A DNA stretch of 64,000 nt from JAOAFZ01 sp964407325 (GTDB taxonomy: Bacteria; Patescibacteriota; Microgenomatia; UBA1406; GWC2-37-13). This document shows, one piece after another, positions 27,840 to 36,074 of the stretch; position 1 is the stretch's first letter; each line of letters begins with the position of its first letter. The stretch is taken from the NCBI GenBank assembly GCA_964407325.1, contig CAYOVA010000004.1, positions 1 to 64,000 of the forward strand, in the 5' to 3' direction. Below the pieces are notes generated by a model. The model did not search any database and had not been told where the DNA came from. It saw nothing but the letters and a program-made list of their open reading frames with translations. The translations under genes were made by a program, and so were the position numbers.

Positions 27840-28457
27840 TTACTGAATAGATCGGGCATTAGAAAGCTCCTGTGACATAGAATATTGTGTGCCCTGTTTT
27901 TTTGATAGGGCAGCAAAAGCAGAGCCTCTTTTTTTCTTTTTTGAATGCATTACGTCTAGCCATGCACTTGATTCTCCTATTTTCTTACGTGCGGTATGAA
28001 GCAACTTTAATATCACTTCAAGAAAACGGATATGATATACTCCGCCTTTTGGATCAACTTCAATTGTTAGCTTTTCTGCTGCTTTGATTTCTTCCGCTAG
28101 GGAAGTATCTGCCGCTTTAATAGCTTTGATCTCTTCTTTAATTTGCTTAAGAAGTTCTTTTATTTGCTGAATTTCGCGAGATTCCCGCTGTTCACGAAGA
28201 GAAAATACCGTTATACGTTCTTTGCTAATCGGTCGAAACCCTTCAATTTTTGGCTCATTTTGCGGCATCTCTGGGTTCCCAGACTTCTCGTTGTTCATTC
28301 CAAAGAGCTGATCCATAAAATCTCCACCAAATTTCCCTAGTTGATTTGCAGCGTCTTTAAAGAATGATTTACCCATATCAGACGGCGAGCCTGAATTTGA
28401 CTCGATTTCAGACGAGTTGGAACGGCGGAATGGAGTGTGAGTACGTGCTGTTGCCAT
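27840..28457 (-). CDS. Hypothetical coiled-coil protein, DUF5660-like
   Basis: The 205-residue protein has a polar N-terminus, a central helical coiled-coil region (about 95-135, RESREIQQIKELLKQIKEE) and a basic C-terminus. It resembles a family of unknown function common in Candidate Phyla Radiation genomes (possibly DUF5660), recalled from general pattern only. TATAAT lies 6 nt before the start on the minus strand. Confidence 0.55.
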   Translation of the reverse strand: MATARTHTPFRRSNSSEIESNSGSPSDMGKSFFKDAANQLGKFGGDFMDQLFGMNNEKSGNPEMPQNEPKIEGFRPISKERITVFSLREQRESREIQQIKELLKQIKEEIKAIKAADTSLAEEIKAAEKLTIEVDPKGGVYHIRFLEVILKLLHTARKKIGESSAWLDVMHSKKKKRGSAFAALSKKQGTQYSMSQELSNARSIQ

Positions 28458-28617
28458 ATATGTATTATACTACAGGATATATGTTTTTTCAAGTTTAGGG
28501 TAACATATTCTACGGTCATTTTCAATAAGAAATAAGTGAGATTTGGCCAATAATGCTTTGACTAAAGAGCCAAAACGACAGGTAACACCTATAGTATTGT
28601 GGTATACTTTCAAGCTT

Positions 28618-29619
28618 ATGAAGGAAATTGTGCTCGAATCCCATGATACTTTACAGCTTCGGCAAGATCCTACTTTTCATCAAAGCTATGAGGTAGTCAA
28701 AAAAATGGATGCTGATATTCCACAACCTCTTTTTGAACAAGTTGAGAATGCAGCCGTAGACATTGTTCTAAGTCAACACTATCGTTTTGATAATGAAGTA
28801 TGGCCATATAAGAATTCCTTTCATAATCAAGACCATATATATGGGACATATAGCACTGTAAACGCTATTTTTAGACAGAAAGAAAAGAATGAAGGTAGGT
28901 TTTCGCCTCCTCCTTACCTCGATCCTTATGCACAACTGGAAAGATATAATCAGCAGATTTCATCTAAATATCTCCACCTTAAAAATGTAACTATTCAACC
29001 TGAAGAACTGGAATTTCTTATGAAACTGGGATTTCTATTTCATGATTTAGGAAATATCCAGGTAAAAAATGGGAATACTCTGGAAGATTTAGACACATAT
29101 CGAAGGGTTGGATCAGAGGAACGCAGTATGGAAATTGCTGAACATTTCATGAGAACCCAAGCAGGATTTTCTGAAGAAGACACATTCCGCTACACTCAAT
29201 TTATAAAGCATGTAATTGGCCAAACAGTCTTTATACCTGATGGTACCGAAGTACATAGAATAAACGAGCCTTTTGGTGTATTAGCGCGCTTTATAGACAT
29301 TGTTGGCCAAGGTGTGATGAACCAAAAGAAACTGATGAATATGGTGACTGGATTATCAGAAGAAGAGTACGCCGAATTAGGTACCGATCCTGTAATGATA
29401 CCCTCAAATCTGTATGGCTTCTTGTGGAAACACACTGAGGAGTTAATACCTGAGGAGAATAGAAAACAGATAATCAAAGATATTATAGGACTAGAAATGC
29501 CGAATAGACCGATATTTAAACCTGAACTTCATGAAGGAGTAAAAAGAAGTGAGTGGAATAGAAACTTACGTAGAATCAGGCCACAGAAATTACAATCACA
29601 CCTTATTGTTACTGGTTAA
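28618..29619 (+). CDS. HD-domain protein
   Basis: The HD metal site is suggested by the early His in FHNQDHIYGTYSTV, then GFLFHDLGN with the HD dyad and a later Asp in LARFIDIVGQG. Family members hydrolyse nucleotides or phosphoesters. The start at 28618 is chosen because TATACT lies 9 nt upstream; an in-frame TTG at 28543 would add 25 residues of no homology. The protein has 333 residues and no membrane segment. Confidence 0.75.
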   Translation: MKEIVLESHDTLQLRQDPTFHQSYEVVKKMDADIPQPLFEQVENAAVDIVLSQHYRFDNEVWPYKNSFHNQDHIYGTYSTVNAIFRQKEKNEGRFSPPPYLDPYAQLERYNQQISSKYLHLKNVTIQPEELEFLMKLGFLFHDLGNIQVKNGNTLEDLDTYRRVGSEERSMEIAEHFMRTQAGFSEEDTFRYTQFIKHVIGQTVFIPDGTEVHRINEPFGVLARFIDIVGQGVMNQKKLMNMVTGLSEEEYAELGTDPVMIPSNLYGFLWKHTEELIPEENRKQIIKDIIGLEMPNRPIFKPELHEGVKRSEWNRNLRRIRPQKLQSHLIVTG

Positions 29620-29628
29620 GTTCAATCG

Positions 29629-30498
29629 TTATAAATTCGCTAGATGCTCCAAAACTTTCTGTTTGCGGAGTAATGAAGCGTAGTAGTAGGCATTCTGCAT
29701 AAATGCCTGCTTGTCTTTTTCGTCTTTGAGATTAGCCATGAACTTCTCAAGATCTTCTTTTTCTACGGCTAATTTTTCCTGTTCTGCTATTTCGCTTAAT
29801 ATAAACTCAAGTTGGTAAGTTTCCTCGATTTCCTTTTTAAACTGCTCTTTCAGCTGATCCACGGTTGTTCCCCGTGAAGATACATACTGCTCAACCGAAA
29901 TACCCATTTTCTGCAGATCCTCAACCAGCTTCATTAAGCGAGCATTTACTTCTTCATCAAGTATTACATCTGAGATTTCGACCTTAACTTTGTCTAGAAG
30001 GGCGTTTAAAGCGGCCTGGATGGCCATTTCCTTCTTTTGAGCTTCATTTGGCTTTACCTCTTCCTTATCCTTGCCTGGCGTCCAAATTTCAGGCTTATGA
30101 GACTCCTCTTTTGCCTTCTTAACAGCTGCTTTATAGTCTTTTAGGTCAATCTCAGGCTTTTCGGGTACTAAGAAGCGCACTTGCCAGTCTTCGTTCTCTT
30201 TTGCCTGTACCAGTTCGATTTTGGGAGAGTAAATCGGCTTTAAATCCTTTTCTTTAACAATTTGTTCGTATTGTTCGGGGAGAAGTGTGCGAATCATTGT
30301 ATCGTAGACGCGATCTTTGGGAAGATTTTTCTCGACTACAGCACGGGGAGCCTTGCCTTTGCGGAATCCTTCTACCGTGACATCTGCCATCATTTTGGTG
30401 AACGTTTTTTCGTATTCTCCCTGGATTTTAGACCATGGAATATCAAGAGTAATTTCAAGAGTTTGTTTCGGTAGTTTTTTGATAGAGTGCTTTGTCAT
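29629..30498 (-). CDS. tig: Trigger factor lacking the PPIase domain
   Basis: Trigger factor is the ribosome-bound chaperone at the peptide exit. The N-terminal ribosome-binding domain has the signature GFRKGKAP, and the C-terminal helical chaperone domain begins at about residue 150. At 289 residues (E. coli 432) the middle FKBP-like PPIase domain is absent, and a short Lys/Glu/Pro-rich linker takes its place. TACAAT lies 6 nt before the start on the minus strand, so it can be expressed apart from the upstream lysozyme-like gene. Confidence 0.88.
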   Translation of the reverse strand: MTKHSIKKLPKQTLEITLDIPWSKIQGEYEKTFTKMMADVTVEGFRKGKAPRAVVEKNLPKDRVYDTMIRTLLPEQYEQIVKEKDLKPIYSPKIELVQAKENEDWQVRFLVPEKPEIDLKDYKAAVKKAKEESHKPEIWTPGKDKEEVKPNEAQKKEMAIQAALNALLDKVKVEISDVILDEEVNARLMKLVEDLQKMGISVEQYVSSRGTTVDQLKEQFKKEIEETYQLEFILSEIAEQEKLAVEKEDLEKFMANLKDEKDKQAFMQNAYYYASLLRKQKVLEHLANL

Positions 30499-30517
30499 GC
30501 ACTAATTGTACCCTATA

Positions 30518-31108
30518 TTAATCAAAATACAACGCAAGTTTTTCCTCTTCGGCTTCGAATTGGGCCATAAAATATTTCACTTTTCCAGACCATGTATTTC
30601 CTTCACAATAGATAGCACCAATTGAGTCAATATCAGTTGCTCCCTTGTTAATATAGTTTTCACGCAATCCTTTTCCAACCACCATATATGATTCCTCCCA
30701 TGACTGGAACGGAATTGTTCCGCGACCCCATCCAAAAGCGTTATATGTTCCTGGGATATGAAATTTACCAAATGTAGATTCTACTCCCATAATAGAAGGC
30801 AGGAGATAACAGTTTAAATCATATTCCATACATGCAGCTATAAACCCATCTGTTGTTTCAGATACAGGGGACCCATAGCGCTCAAGTACACGCTTGATTA
30901 CGAGTTTCTTTTTTGCGTATTCCTTATCAGTTGCTACGGCAACCGGAGACAAAGTAGGAGCGACTACGCTAGCTGGAATTGTATCCTGAGCTTTCGTATT
31001 GACAGCTAACGAAGCAGATTTTCCTGCTTCATTCTGTGCGTATGCGGTATTTGCAGTCATTACTAAAATAGCAACAATAGCAAATAAATATAGGATGAAT
31101 TTCTTCAT
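30518..31108 (-). CDS. Secreted lysozyme-like protein
   Basis: A signal peptide (1-24) and a Ser/Thr-rich spacer precede a lysozyme-like domain with LPSIMGVES (E110) and YNAFGWGRGTIPFQSWEESY, paralogous to the protein at 27239-27814. It probably cleaves peptidoglycan outside the membrane. Unlike most genes here, it is preceded by a good sigma-70 promoter and a leader of about 120 nt containing a terminator-like hairpin, so its expression is likely regulated. Confidence 0.72.
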   Translation of the reverse strand: MKKFILYLFAIVAILVMTANTAYAQNEAGKSASLAVNTKAQDTIPASVVAPTLSPVAVATDKEYAKKKLVIKRVLERYGSPVSETTDGFIAACMEYDLNCYLLPSIMGVESTFGKFHIPGTYNAFGWGRGTIPFQSWEESYMVVGKGLRENYINKGATDIDSIGAIYCEGNTWSGKVKYFMAQFEAEEEKLALYFD

Positions 31109-31261
31109 AGATTTTCTGGAAGGAACCTAACCTATGTAACTCTTCGTTATTCTGGGCTATTAGCGGTTCCAACCAAAAAAAATTCCCTTAAGCTCTACAG
31201 CCAATGGTGTAAAACCTAAGGGACTAAGGTGAAGTATACCAGATTACTATGGGTTTGTCAA
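31109..31261 (-). promoter_or_regulatory. Promoter and structured leader with early terminator-like hairpin
   Basis: On the minus strand TTGACA (31261-31256) and TATACT (31238-31233) are separated by 17 bp. The transcript should start near 31226 and immediately form a hairpin with 7-bp arms (31223-31217 with 31190-31184) followed by eight U (31182-31175). A second possible stem uses GGAACC and GGTTCC closer to the gene. No leader peptide of attenuator type was seen. It may be a riboswitch or protein-controlled attenuator. Confidence 0.55.
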
Positions 31262-31363
31262 TGATTTTAAGGGGGTATTACACCATTTCTTAGATTTGAA
31301 TTGTAGAGGCAATACGTGTGCTTATAGAGTAACAAATTTGGATCTTTCTAGTACAATATCTAC

Positions 31364-32707
31364 ATGAAAACGTTCTCCAGCTTTAGCTTTGGCTGTCGCG
31401 TAAATCAGGCCGAAAAAGAGGCATTAGATCGCCAGCTGGTTGAGCGTGGGTATAGTTACTCTGACTTCAAACCCGACGTATACGTGATTAATACCTGCTC
31501 GGTTACCAATAAAGCTGAGCGTGAGGCACGCCAGATGATTAACCAGTTACGCAAGAAGTACGGAGACTCCACTAAGATCGTGGTTATGGGTTGTGCGGCT
31601 ACGAACTGGATTAAGACCAAGGCAGAGGTTGAAAACGCGGATATGCTGGTAGAAAACCCGAGCAAGGAGTTTATAGCTGAGCTTATCGAGAAGAAATTCG
31701 GAAAAAAGAGCACAAAACAGGCTGGCGGGCTAAAATCGCCTGTTGAGGCTGATAAAACGCTACAGAAGGGCCAAAATATGCCTTTTAAGGCACGTTTGGT
31801 AGAAGATAAGTATATTCGCAGCGGACGCATTATTTTGAAGGTACAGGACGGCTGCCAGCGTTTTTGCACGTACTGTATAGTACCGTACCTTCGTGGCTTG
31901 CCAAAAACCATCTCCCAGGACGATTTAATCGCTGAGGTTAACACCTATCCGGATACCATTAAAGAAGTAATATATACCGCTATTAATACAGAAGCCTTCG
32001 GGTACGAAACGAAAACAGAGGATTTTCTTGATCTGGTGAAATCTACCCTTGAACGAACATCTACTCCCCGGATTAGCTTTGGTTCCATTCATCCATGGAG
32101 TGTCAATGAAAAGTTGTTTGAGCTTTTACGCACTCATCCCCAAGCGCATCGCATTGTTAAGTTCTTTCATGTGCCGCTGCAGTCGGGAAATAACAAAATG
32201 CTGAATTTAATGAAACGTGGGTACACCCGTGAAGAATTTGTTGAAAAGCTGCATACGTTAAGTAGTATTGATCCGTTCAGTTTTATCGGCACAGATGTAA
32301 TTGTTGGCTTCCTTGAGGAGACCGATCGTGATTTTGAAGACACCTATCAGTTTCTTGAAAGCACTCCTATCAGCAAAATCCATATTTTTCGCTATTCGCC
32401 ACGGCAACACACTGCTGCTTTCTATTTGGGAAAGCGGTTGAAGGAGCCAACCCCAGAGGAAAAGCTAAAACGATCAAAAGCATTGCACGAGTTGAATCGT
32501 CGAAAATACCGACAGTTTCAGGAAAAACATGTGGGTCAGAGTTTTGAAGCATTGGTTTTGGAACAGGGCAGCGATGGATACAAGCAGGCACTTTTGAGCA
32601 ATCAAATGCCAGTGGTAGTAAAAACGGCTGAAGAGAAAACCGGCCAGATTATCAACGTAAAAGTCGATAGCTTGAAAAATGGGGGATTGATTGCAGTAGA
32701 AGTATAG
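31364..32707 (+). CDS. mtaB: MtaB-like tRNA methylthiotransferase (radical SAM)
   Basis: The 447-residue protein has the three-part structure of the family. The N-terminal UPF0004 domain has CRVNQAE, INTCSVTN and MGCAA cysteines for the second Fe-S cluster. The radical-SAM core has C164-x3-C168-x2-C171 (CQRFCTYC), and a short C-terminal TRAM-like part follows. MtaB adds a methylthio group to t6A37 in tRNA; the MiaB and RimO branches are less likely given the CRVNQAE start. TACAAT lies 6 nt before the ATG. Confidence 0.85.
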   Translation: MKTFSSFSFGCRVNQAEKEALDRQLVERGYSYSDFKPDVYVINTCSVTNKAEREARQMINQLRKKYGDSTKIVVMGCAATNWIKTKAEVENADMLVENPSKEFIAELIEKKFGKKSTKQAGGLKSPVEADKTLQKGQNMPFKARLVEDKYIRSGRIILKVQDGCQRFCTYCIVPYLRGLPKTISQDDLIAEVNTYPDTIKEVIYTAINTEAFGYETKTEDFLDLVKSTLERTSTPRISFGSIHPWSVNEKLFELLRTHPQAHRIVKFFHVPLQSGNNKMLNLMKRGYTREEFVEKLHTLSSIDPFSFIGTDVIVGFLEETDRDFEDTYQFLESTPISKIHIFRYSPRQHTAAFYLGKRLKEPTPEEKLKRSKALHELNRRKYRQFQEKHVGQSFEALVLEQGSDGYKQALLSNQMPVVVKTAEEKTGQIINVKVDSLKNGGLIAVEV

Positions 32708-32760
32708 TGTAAAATTTGGTTTCAGCTTTTTGTAACGGTGATTGTATCTTCGATAGCTTT

Positions 32761-32835
32761 GGAGTCGTAGCTCAACTTGGTTAGAGCACTTCCCTGTCAC
32801 GGAAGAGGTTGCGGGTTCGAGTCCCGTCGGCTCCG
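32761..32835 (+). tRNA. tRNA-Asp (GTC)
   Basis: Acceptor GGAGTCG/CGGCTCC, D stem GCTC/GAGC, anticodon stem CTTCC/GGAAG with loop CTGTCAC (anticodon GTC), and T arm with TTCGAGT. The discriminator is G and CCA is not encoded. A small coding gene begins 6 nt after its end. Confidence 0.95.
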
Positions 32836-32841
32836 CAGAAG

Positions 32842-33171
32842 ATGAACTATCTATTTTTCTTATTCCTGCTTCTTATATTACATGCTCCTGTTCATGGACA
32901 GGGTTCAGCACCTCCTTATCCGGAACGACCAAATCAACAACAAATAGACGAATGGAGAAGATTAGGTGAAGAAAATCTGCGAAAATACGGAGATGGAAGT
33001 ACCATTTCTGCACCAACAGCAATACCGTTTTCTCCTACCCCATCTCTTACACCGACACTCACTCCTACACCCAGCCCAACCCCTACACCAACACCCACTC
33101 CAACCGTTCTTCAAAAAGTACAGTTTTCAATAGTTAAATTTTTCCTGGATCTATTTGACGGGATAAAGTAA
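32842..33171 (+). CDS. Small secreted Thr/Pro-rich protein
   Basis: The 109-residue protein has a signal peptide (1-19), a helical part (QQQIDEWRRLGEENLRKYG), a Thr/Pro repeat region (about 62-88) and a short amphipathic C-terminal helix. No family is recognised. It begins 6 nt after the tRNA-Asp gene without room for its own promoter, so it must come from the tRNA transcript after processing, which would leave a nearly leaderless mRNA. Confidence 0.6.
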   Translation: MNYLFFLFLLLILHAPVHGQGSAPPYPERPNQQQIDEWRRLGEENLRKYGDGSTISAPTAIPFSPTPSLTPTLTPTPSPTPTPTPTPTVLQKVQFSIVKFFLDLFDGIK

Positions 33172-33279
33172 TACTATCCTGTAGAAAAGCCCTTCTTAAA
33201 TCTTATAGTATGTTGAATAAATTAGCCTATAATTATATAATTTCCCCTGGTTTCGAAGCACTGTATTAGGGAGGTGATA

Positions 33280-33612
33280 ATGACTGTAGTCCAAGAAGAA
33301 AAGGGTAGGGGATCAACGATCAGTGGTTTGCAGAGCATGCTGCCTGTAGAAGTCACACAACAAGGACGATGTGTGATCGGTAAAGAACTCATCGTTCTAG
33401 TCCTACCGCTTGATCCCATAAGTCCTGAGGACTACCACATTGCCGTCCTGCCGGTTGGCAACATGCACCTTCCGCGGATGAAAGGCATCAAGTTGCAGGC
33501 CGTTGTCGGCAGCGACATCGTCGACGAGGAGAGGCTTGACCCCACAGGTCATGCTCTCCTCTGTGGGATCGAGGTGAAGAAGTTCAAGCTCTGCATCTGT
33601 GCGGACTCCTAG
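33280..33612 (+). CDS. GC-rich orphan gene with strong SD
   Basis: The 110-residue protein has no recognised family; it is rich in beta-type segments and ends in CICADS. The start is set by GGGAGGTGATA directly before ATG 33280, one of the few strong SD sequences in the window. The coding region is clearly more GC-rich than its neighbours and uses codons such as CTG, GCC and GTC. TATAAT near 33222 would give a leader of about 45 nt. A long hairpin follows. It is likely of foreign origin. Confidence 0.5.
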   Translation: MTVVQEEKGRGSTISGLQSMLPVEVTQQGRCVIGKELIVLVLPLDPISPEDYHIAVLPVGNMHLPRMKGIKLQAVVGSDIVDEERLDPTGHALLCGIEVKKFKLCICADS

Positions 33613-33626
33613 CTTCGACTCCAAAA

Positions 33627-33656
33627 GGCCGTCGGGGTCAGCTGACCCTGCCGGCC
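33627..33656 (+). terminator. Long GC-rich hairpin after the orphan gene
   Basis: The arms 33627-33640 and 33643-33656 pair over 14 positions with one mismatch and one G-T, around GGGGTCAGCTGACCC. No T tract follows, so termination is uncertain. It could also be a recombination or packaging site of the cassette. Confidence 0.5.
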
Positions 33657-33726
33657 TACGCTACTCGCTTGCTACTTCGTACAAATATGTAAGCTCCTAA
33701 ACTTTCACTGTATACTAAATACCGTT

Positions 33727-34896
33727 ATGTTCACACTCTCTCCCGATCAAAAAAAAGTCCTCGACCATATTCTTGAGTGGTATAAACACGATAGGAATGA
33801 CATGCAGTATGTAGCACTGGGAGGATACGCCGGAACTGGGAAAACTACCCTTATCGCAGTGTTGCGCCGCGAGCTGGCAAAGCTGGAGGATGGACTTAAA
33901 GTAGGCTTTGCCAGCTATACAGGAAAAGCGGCGCGCGTGCTTCACTCAAAATTAAACCGCCTTAAGGTTGTTTTCCCAAAAGATTCTGTCGGAACTATTC
34001 ATTCTCTTATTTACTCTCCGGAAGTTAATGAAAAAGAGGAAATAGTGGGTTGGATTCGCAAAAACAAAATTGATCGTAATTTGATTATTATCGACGAGGC
34101 TTCTATGGTAGATGAAACGATCTGGCGGCATCTTCTGGCCTATAAAGTTCCCATTATTGTGGTAGGAGACCATGGCCAACTTCCCCCCATAAGCGGGCGA
34201 TTTAACTTAATGGACAAGCCGGAGCTAAAGTTGGAACAGATCCATAGACAGGCAGAAGGGAACCCGATTATTCGATTATCAAAAATGGTACGGGAAACCG
34301 GGAGCATTCTTGCAGAGCATTTTTCAGACACTGTTAAAAAATTCGACAAAAACGATTCAGGTTTTGGAGAGCAAATGATGGAACTGTTAAGCAGCTACAA
34401 TCCTGATACTTTGGTTTTATGTGGTTACAACAGCACAAGAAAGCGACTCAATTCCTATATCAGAACTTCATTAGGGTTTGAGAATCCGGAACCGCAAGAA
34501 GGGGACCGCGTTATTTGTTTGCGGAACAACCATAAAAAGCGAATTTTTAACGGCATGCTGGGTACTATCCGCTTTATTGAACCGGAAGATAACGAGTGGT
34601 ATTTTGCAGAGATTGAGATGGATGGCGAAGACAAACTGTTTAAAGGACTTATTTCGGTAAAACAATTTAATGCCGATACTGCCATGAACTATACAAAAGA
34701 CCGTCGTGAAACTATGAAAGGGGATTTATTTGACTTTGGCTATGCACTCACTGTTCATAAAGCACAGGGTAGCCAGTCGAAACGGGTAATTCTTTTTGAA
34801 GAACGGTTTAAACAGATGAGCGATGAAGAATGGCGACGATGGTTGTATACAGCAGTAACTCGTGCTGAAGAAGAGCTATATATCTTTCCAATGTAA
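33727..34896 (+). CDS. RecD-like SF1 DNA helicase
   Basis: The 389-residue ATPase has Walker A GYAGTGKTT (about 33-41), GKAARVL (Ia), IIIDEASMVD (Walker B), VVGDHGQLPP (motif III) and the C-terminal UvrD_C_2-type VHKAQGSQSKRV and YTAVTRAEEELYI motifs (V and VI). This is the compact core of RecD2/Dda-type 5'-3' helicases, without the N-terminal extension of RecD2. No recB or recC is nearby, so it acts alone, probably in repair or replication restart. Confidence 0.85.
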   Translation: MFTLSPDQKKVLDHILEWYKHDRNDMQYVALGGYAGTGKTTLIAVLRRELAKLEDGLKVGFASYTGKAARVLHSKLNRLKVVFPKDSVGTIHSLIYSPEVNEKEEIVGWIRKNKIDRNLIIIDEASMVDETIWRHLLAYKVPIIVVGDHGQLPPISGRFNLMDKPELKLEQIHRQAEGNPIIRLSKMVRETGSILAEHFSDTVKKFDKNDSGFGEQMMELLSSYNPDTLVLCGYNSTRKRLNSYIRTSLGFENPEPQEGDRVICLRNNHKKRIFNGMLGTIRFIEPEDNEWYFAEIEMDGEDKLFKGLISVKQFNADTAMNYTKDRRETMKGDLFDFGYALTVHKAQGSQSKRVILFEERFKQMSDEEWRRWLYTAVTRAEEELYIFPM

Positions 34897-34996
34897 ACTT
34901 ATTTTGTAATCTGCATCACAAATACATATTGTCTACATATTTTCTATAGGTTATACTACTAATTAGCTAACAAGATGGTACTACCAAGGAGGAACC

Positions 34997-35326
34997 GTGA
35001 AAGCGTTTAAGTTCGGCTGGATGGTGGAGGCTACGCCTGAAGATCTGCAGCACCATGGGGTGGAAAATGCTGACAATATCAGCTTCTACCGGACCACCAC
35101 TTTGAGCGATCGCTGGCCTAACGGTACGCATCAGGTCGCCGAAGACCTGGTGCTAATACGACAAGATGCCCAGCTTGTTATCCGCTGCACATCAATCCGA
35201 GCGCTAATGGCAGTGTTCGGGGGCAAATACGGCCAGATGGAGTTCTACCGCATCTGGTACGTTTCGCCTGGTGGGAAGAGTAGCGGGAGGGAAGAGCAAG
35301 GTAGGAAGCTCCCACTCGCAGCATAA
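34997..35326 (+). CDS. GC-rich orphan gene with strong SD
   Basis: The 109-residue protein (KAFKFGWMVEATPEDLQHHG start, basic C-terminus) has no recognised family. AAGGAGG lies 4 nt before the GTG start at 34997. A sigma-70-like promoter, TTGTCT then 17 bp then TATACT, lies near 34930-34958, giving a leader of about 30 nt. Composition is GC-rich compared with neighbours. It shares promoter-SD-gene-hairpin layout with the genes at 33280 and 46253. Confidence 0.5.
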   Translation: MKAFKFGWMVEATPEDLQHHGVENADNISFYRTTTLSDRWPNGTHQVAEDLVLIRQDAQLVIRCTSIRALMAVFGGKYGQMEFYRIWYVSPGGKSSGREEQGRKLPLAA

Positions 35327-35359
35327 CATCCTCTTGCACCACCTCTGACACCATCGAAT

Positions 35360-35395
35360 GGTGCCCGTCCCTGCCATAATGCAGGGGCGGGCGCC
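35360..35395 (+). terminator. Strong hairpin terminator of the orphan gene
   Basis: Fifteen base pairs (35360-35374 with 35381-35395, two G-T pairs) enclose a 6-nt loop. A T-rich run begins about 10 nt later. It is a probable terminator of the 34997 gene. Confidence 0.6.
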
Positions 35396-35503
35396 ACGAC
35401 CTTCTTTTTACATACCTTTTCTTATTACACTTCTATTACCCACTTCTCATAGCTTCAATCTACTATCTCCTTATAATTGCATATTACTATTTCATACAGT
35501 GCT

Positions 35504-35953
35504 ATGGAACAAACAGTTGTCACAGAAAGAACAAACAAAGTTACTACTTCACCTGATGTTGTAGTAACCCCTGGCGGAACCGCTACTCATATCGATGAAA
35601 ACCCGCACACTGCTTACAAAAAAAAGAAAGCAATTTTTAGATATTATCAGGCTGTCTGGTATGTTCTTGGTATTATAGAAGCAGTACTATTGTTCAGATT
35701 TTTCTTTAAATTAATTGGCGCTGATCCCGCAAGCCCAATAGTGTCCCTTATCTACGCACTATCAGCACCCTTTGCAATTCCTTTCCTCGGCGTCACTTCA
35801 ACTACGGGCGTAAACAACAATGTCTTTGAATTTTCAACACTTATCGCATGTGTCTTTTACTTAATTGTTGCCTGGGGAATTGTAAAACTTGCACAGTTTA
35901 TTAAACCAACATCATACGAAGAAGTTGAACTAAATGTGCGCGATACCGTATAA
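35504..35953 (+). CDS. YggT-like membrane protein
   Basis: The 149-residue protein has a polar N-terminal part of about 45 residues, then two to three hydrophobic segments with LLFRFFFKLIGADPASP and AIPFLG, which fit the YggT family pattern. YggT proteins are small membrane proteins linked to osmotic resistance and cell-division loci; the function is uncertain. The start at 35504 lies 3 nt after TACAGT. An upstream in-frame ATG would add nine residues. Confidence 0.65.
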   Translation: MEQTVVTERTNKVTTSPDVVVTPGGTATHIDENPHTAYKKKKAIFRYYQAVWYVLGIIEAVLLFRFFFKLIGADPASPIVSLIYALSAPFAIPFLGVTSTTGVNNNVFEFSTLIACVFYLIVAWGIVKLAQFIKPTSYEEVELNVRDTV

Positions 35954-35992
35954 AAATGCTCTTATTTGCTATAATTGTTTTCTGCAAGGAAA

Positions 35993-36066
35993 GCAGGCGT
36001 AGCTCAGTTGGCTAGAGCGTTTCATTGACATTGAAAAGGTCCCTGGTTCAAGTCCAGGCGTCTGCA
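35993..36066 (+). tRNA. tRNA-Val (GAC)
   Basis: Acceptor GCAGGCG/CGTCTGC, anticodon stem TTTCA/TGAAA with loop TTGACAT (anticodon GAC), T stem CCTGG/CCAGG. TATAAT at 35970-35975 places transcription start about 10 nt before the gene. CCA is not encoded. Confidence 0.94.
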
Positions 36067-36074
36067 CAGCTTCT

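Noticed and set aside
26155..28457. Defence island
   Set aside because: Only one HNH nuclease is present, with methyltransferase and lysozyme-like genes of separate apparent function; no restriction or CRISPR partners.
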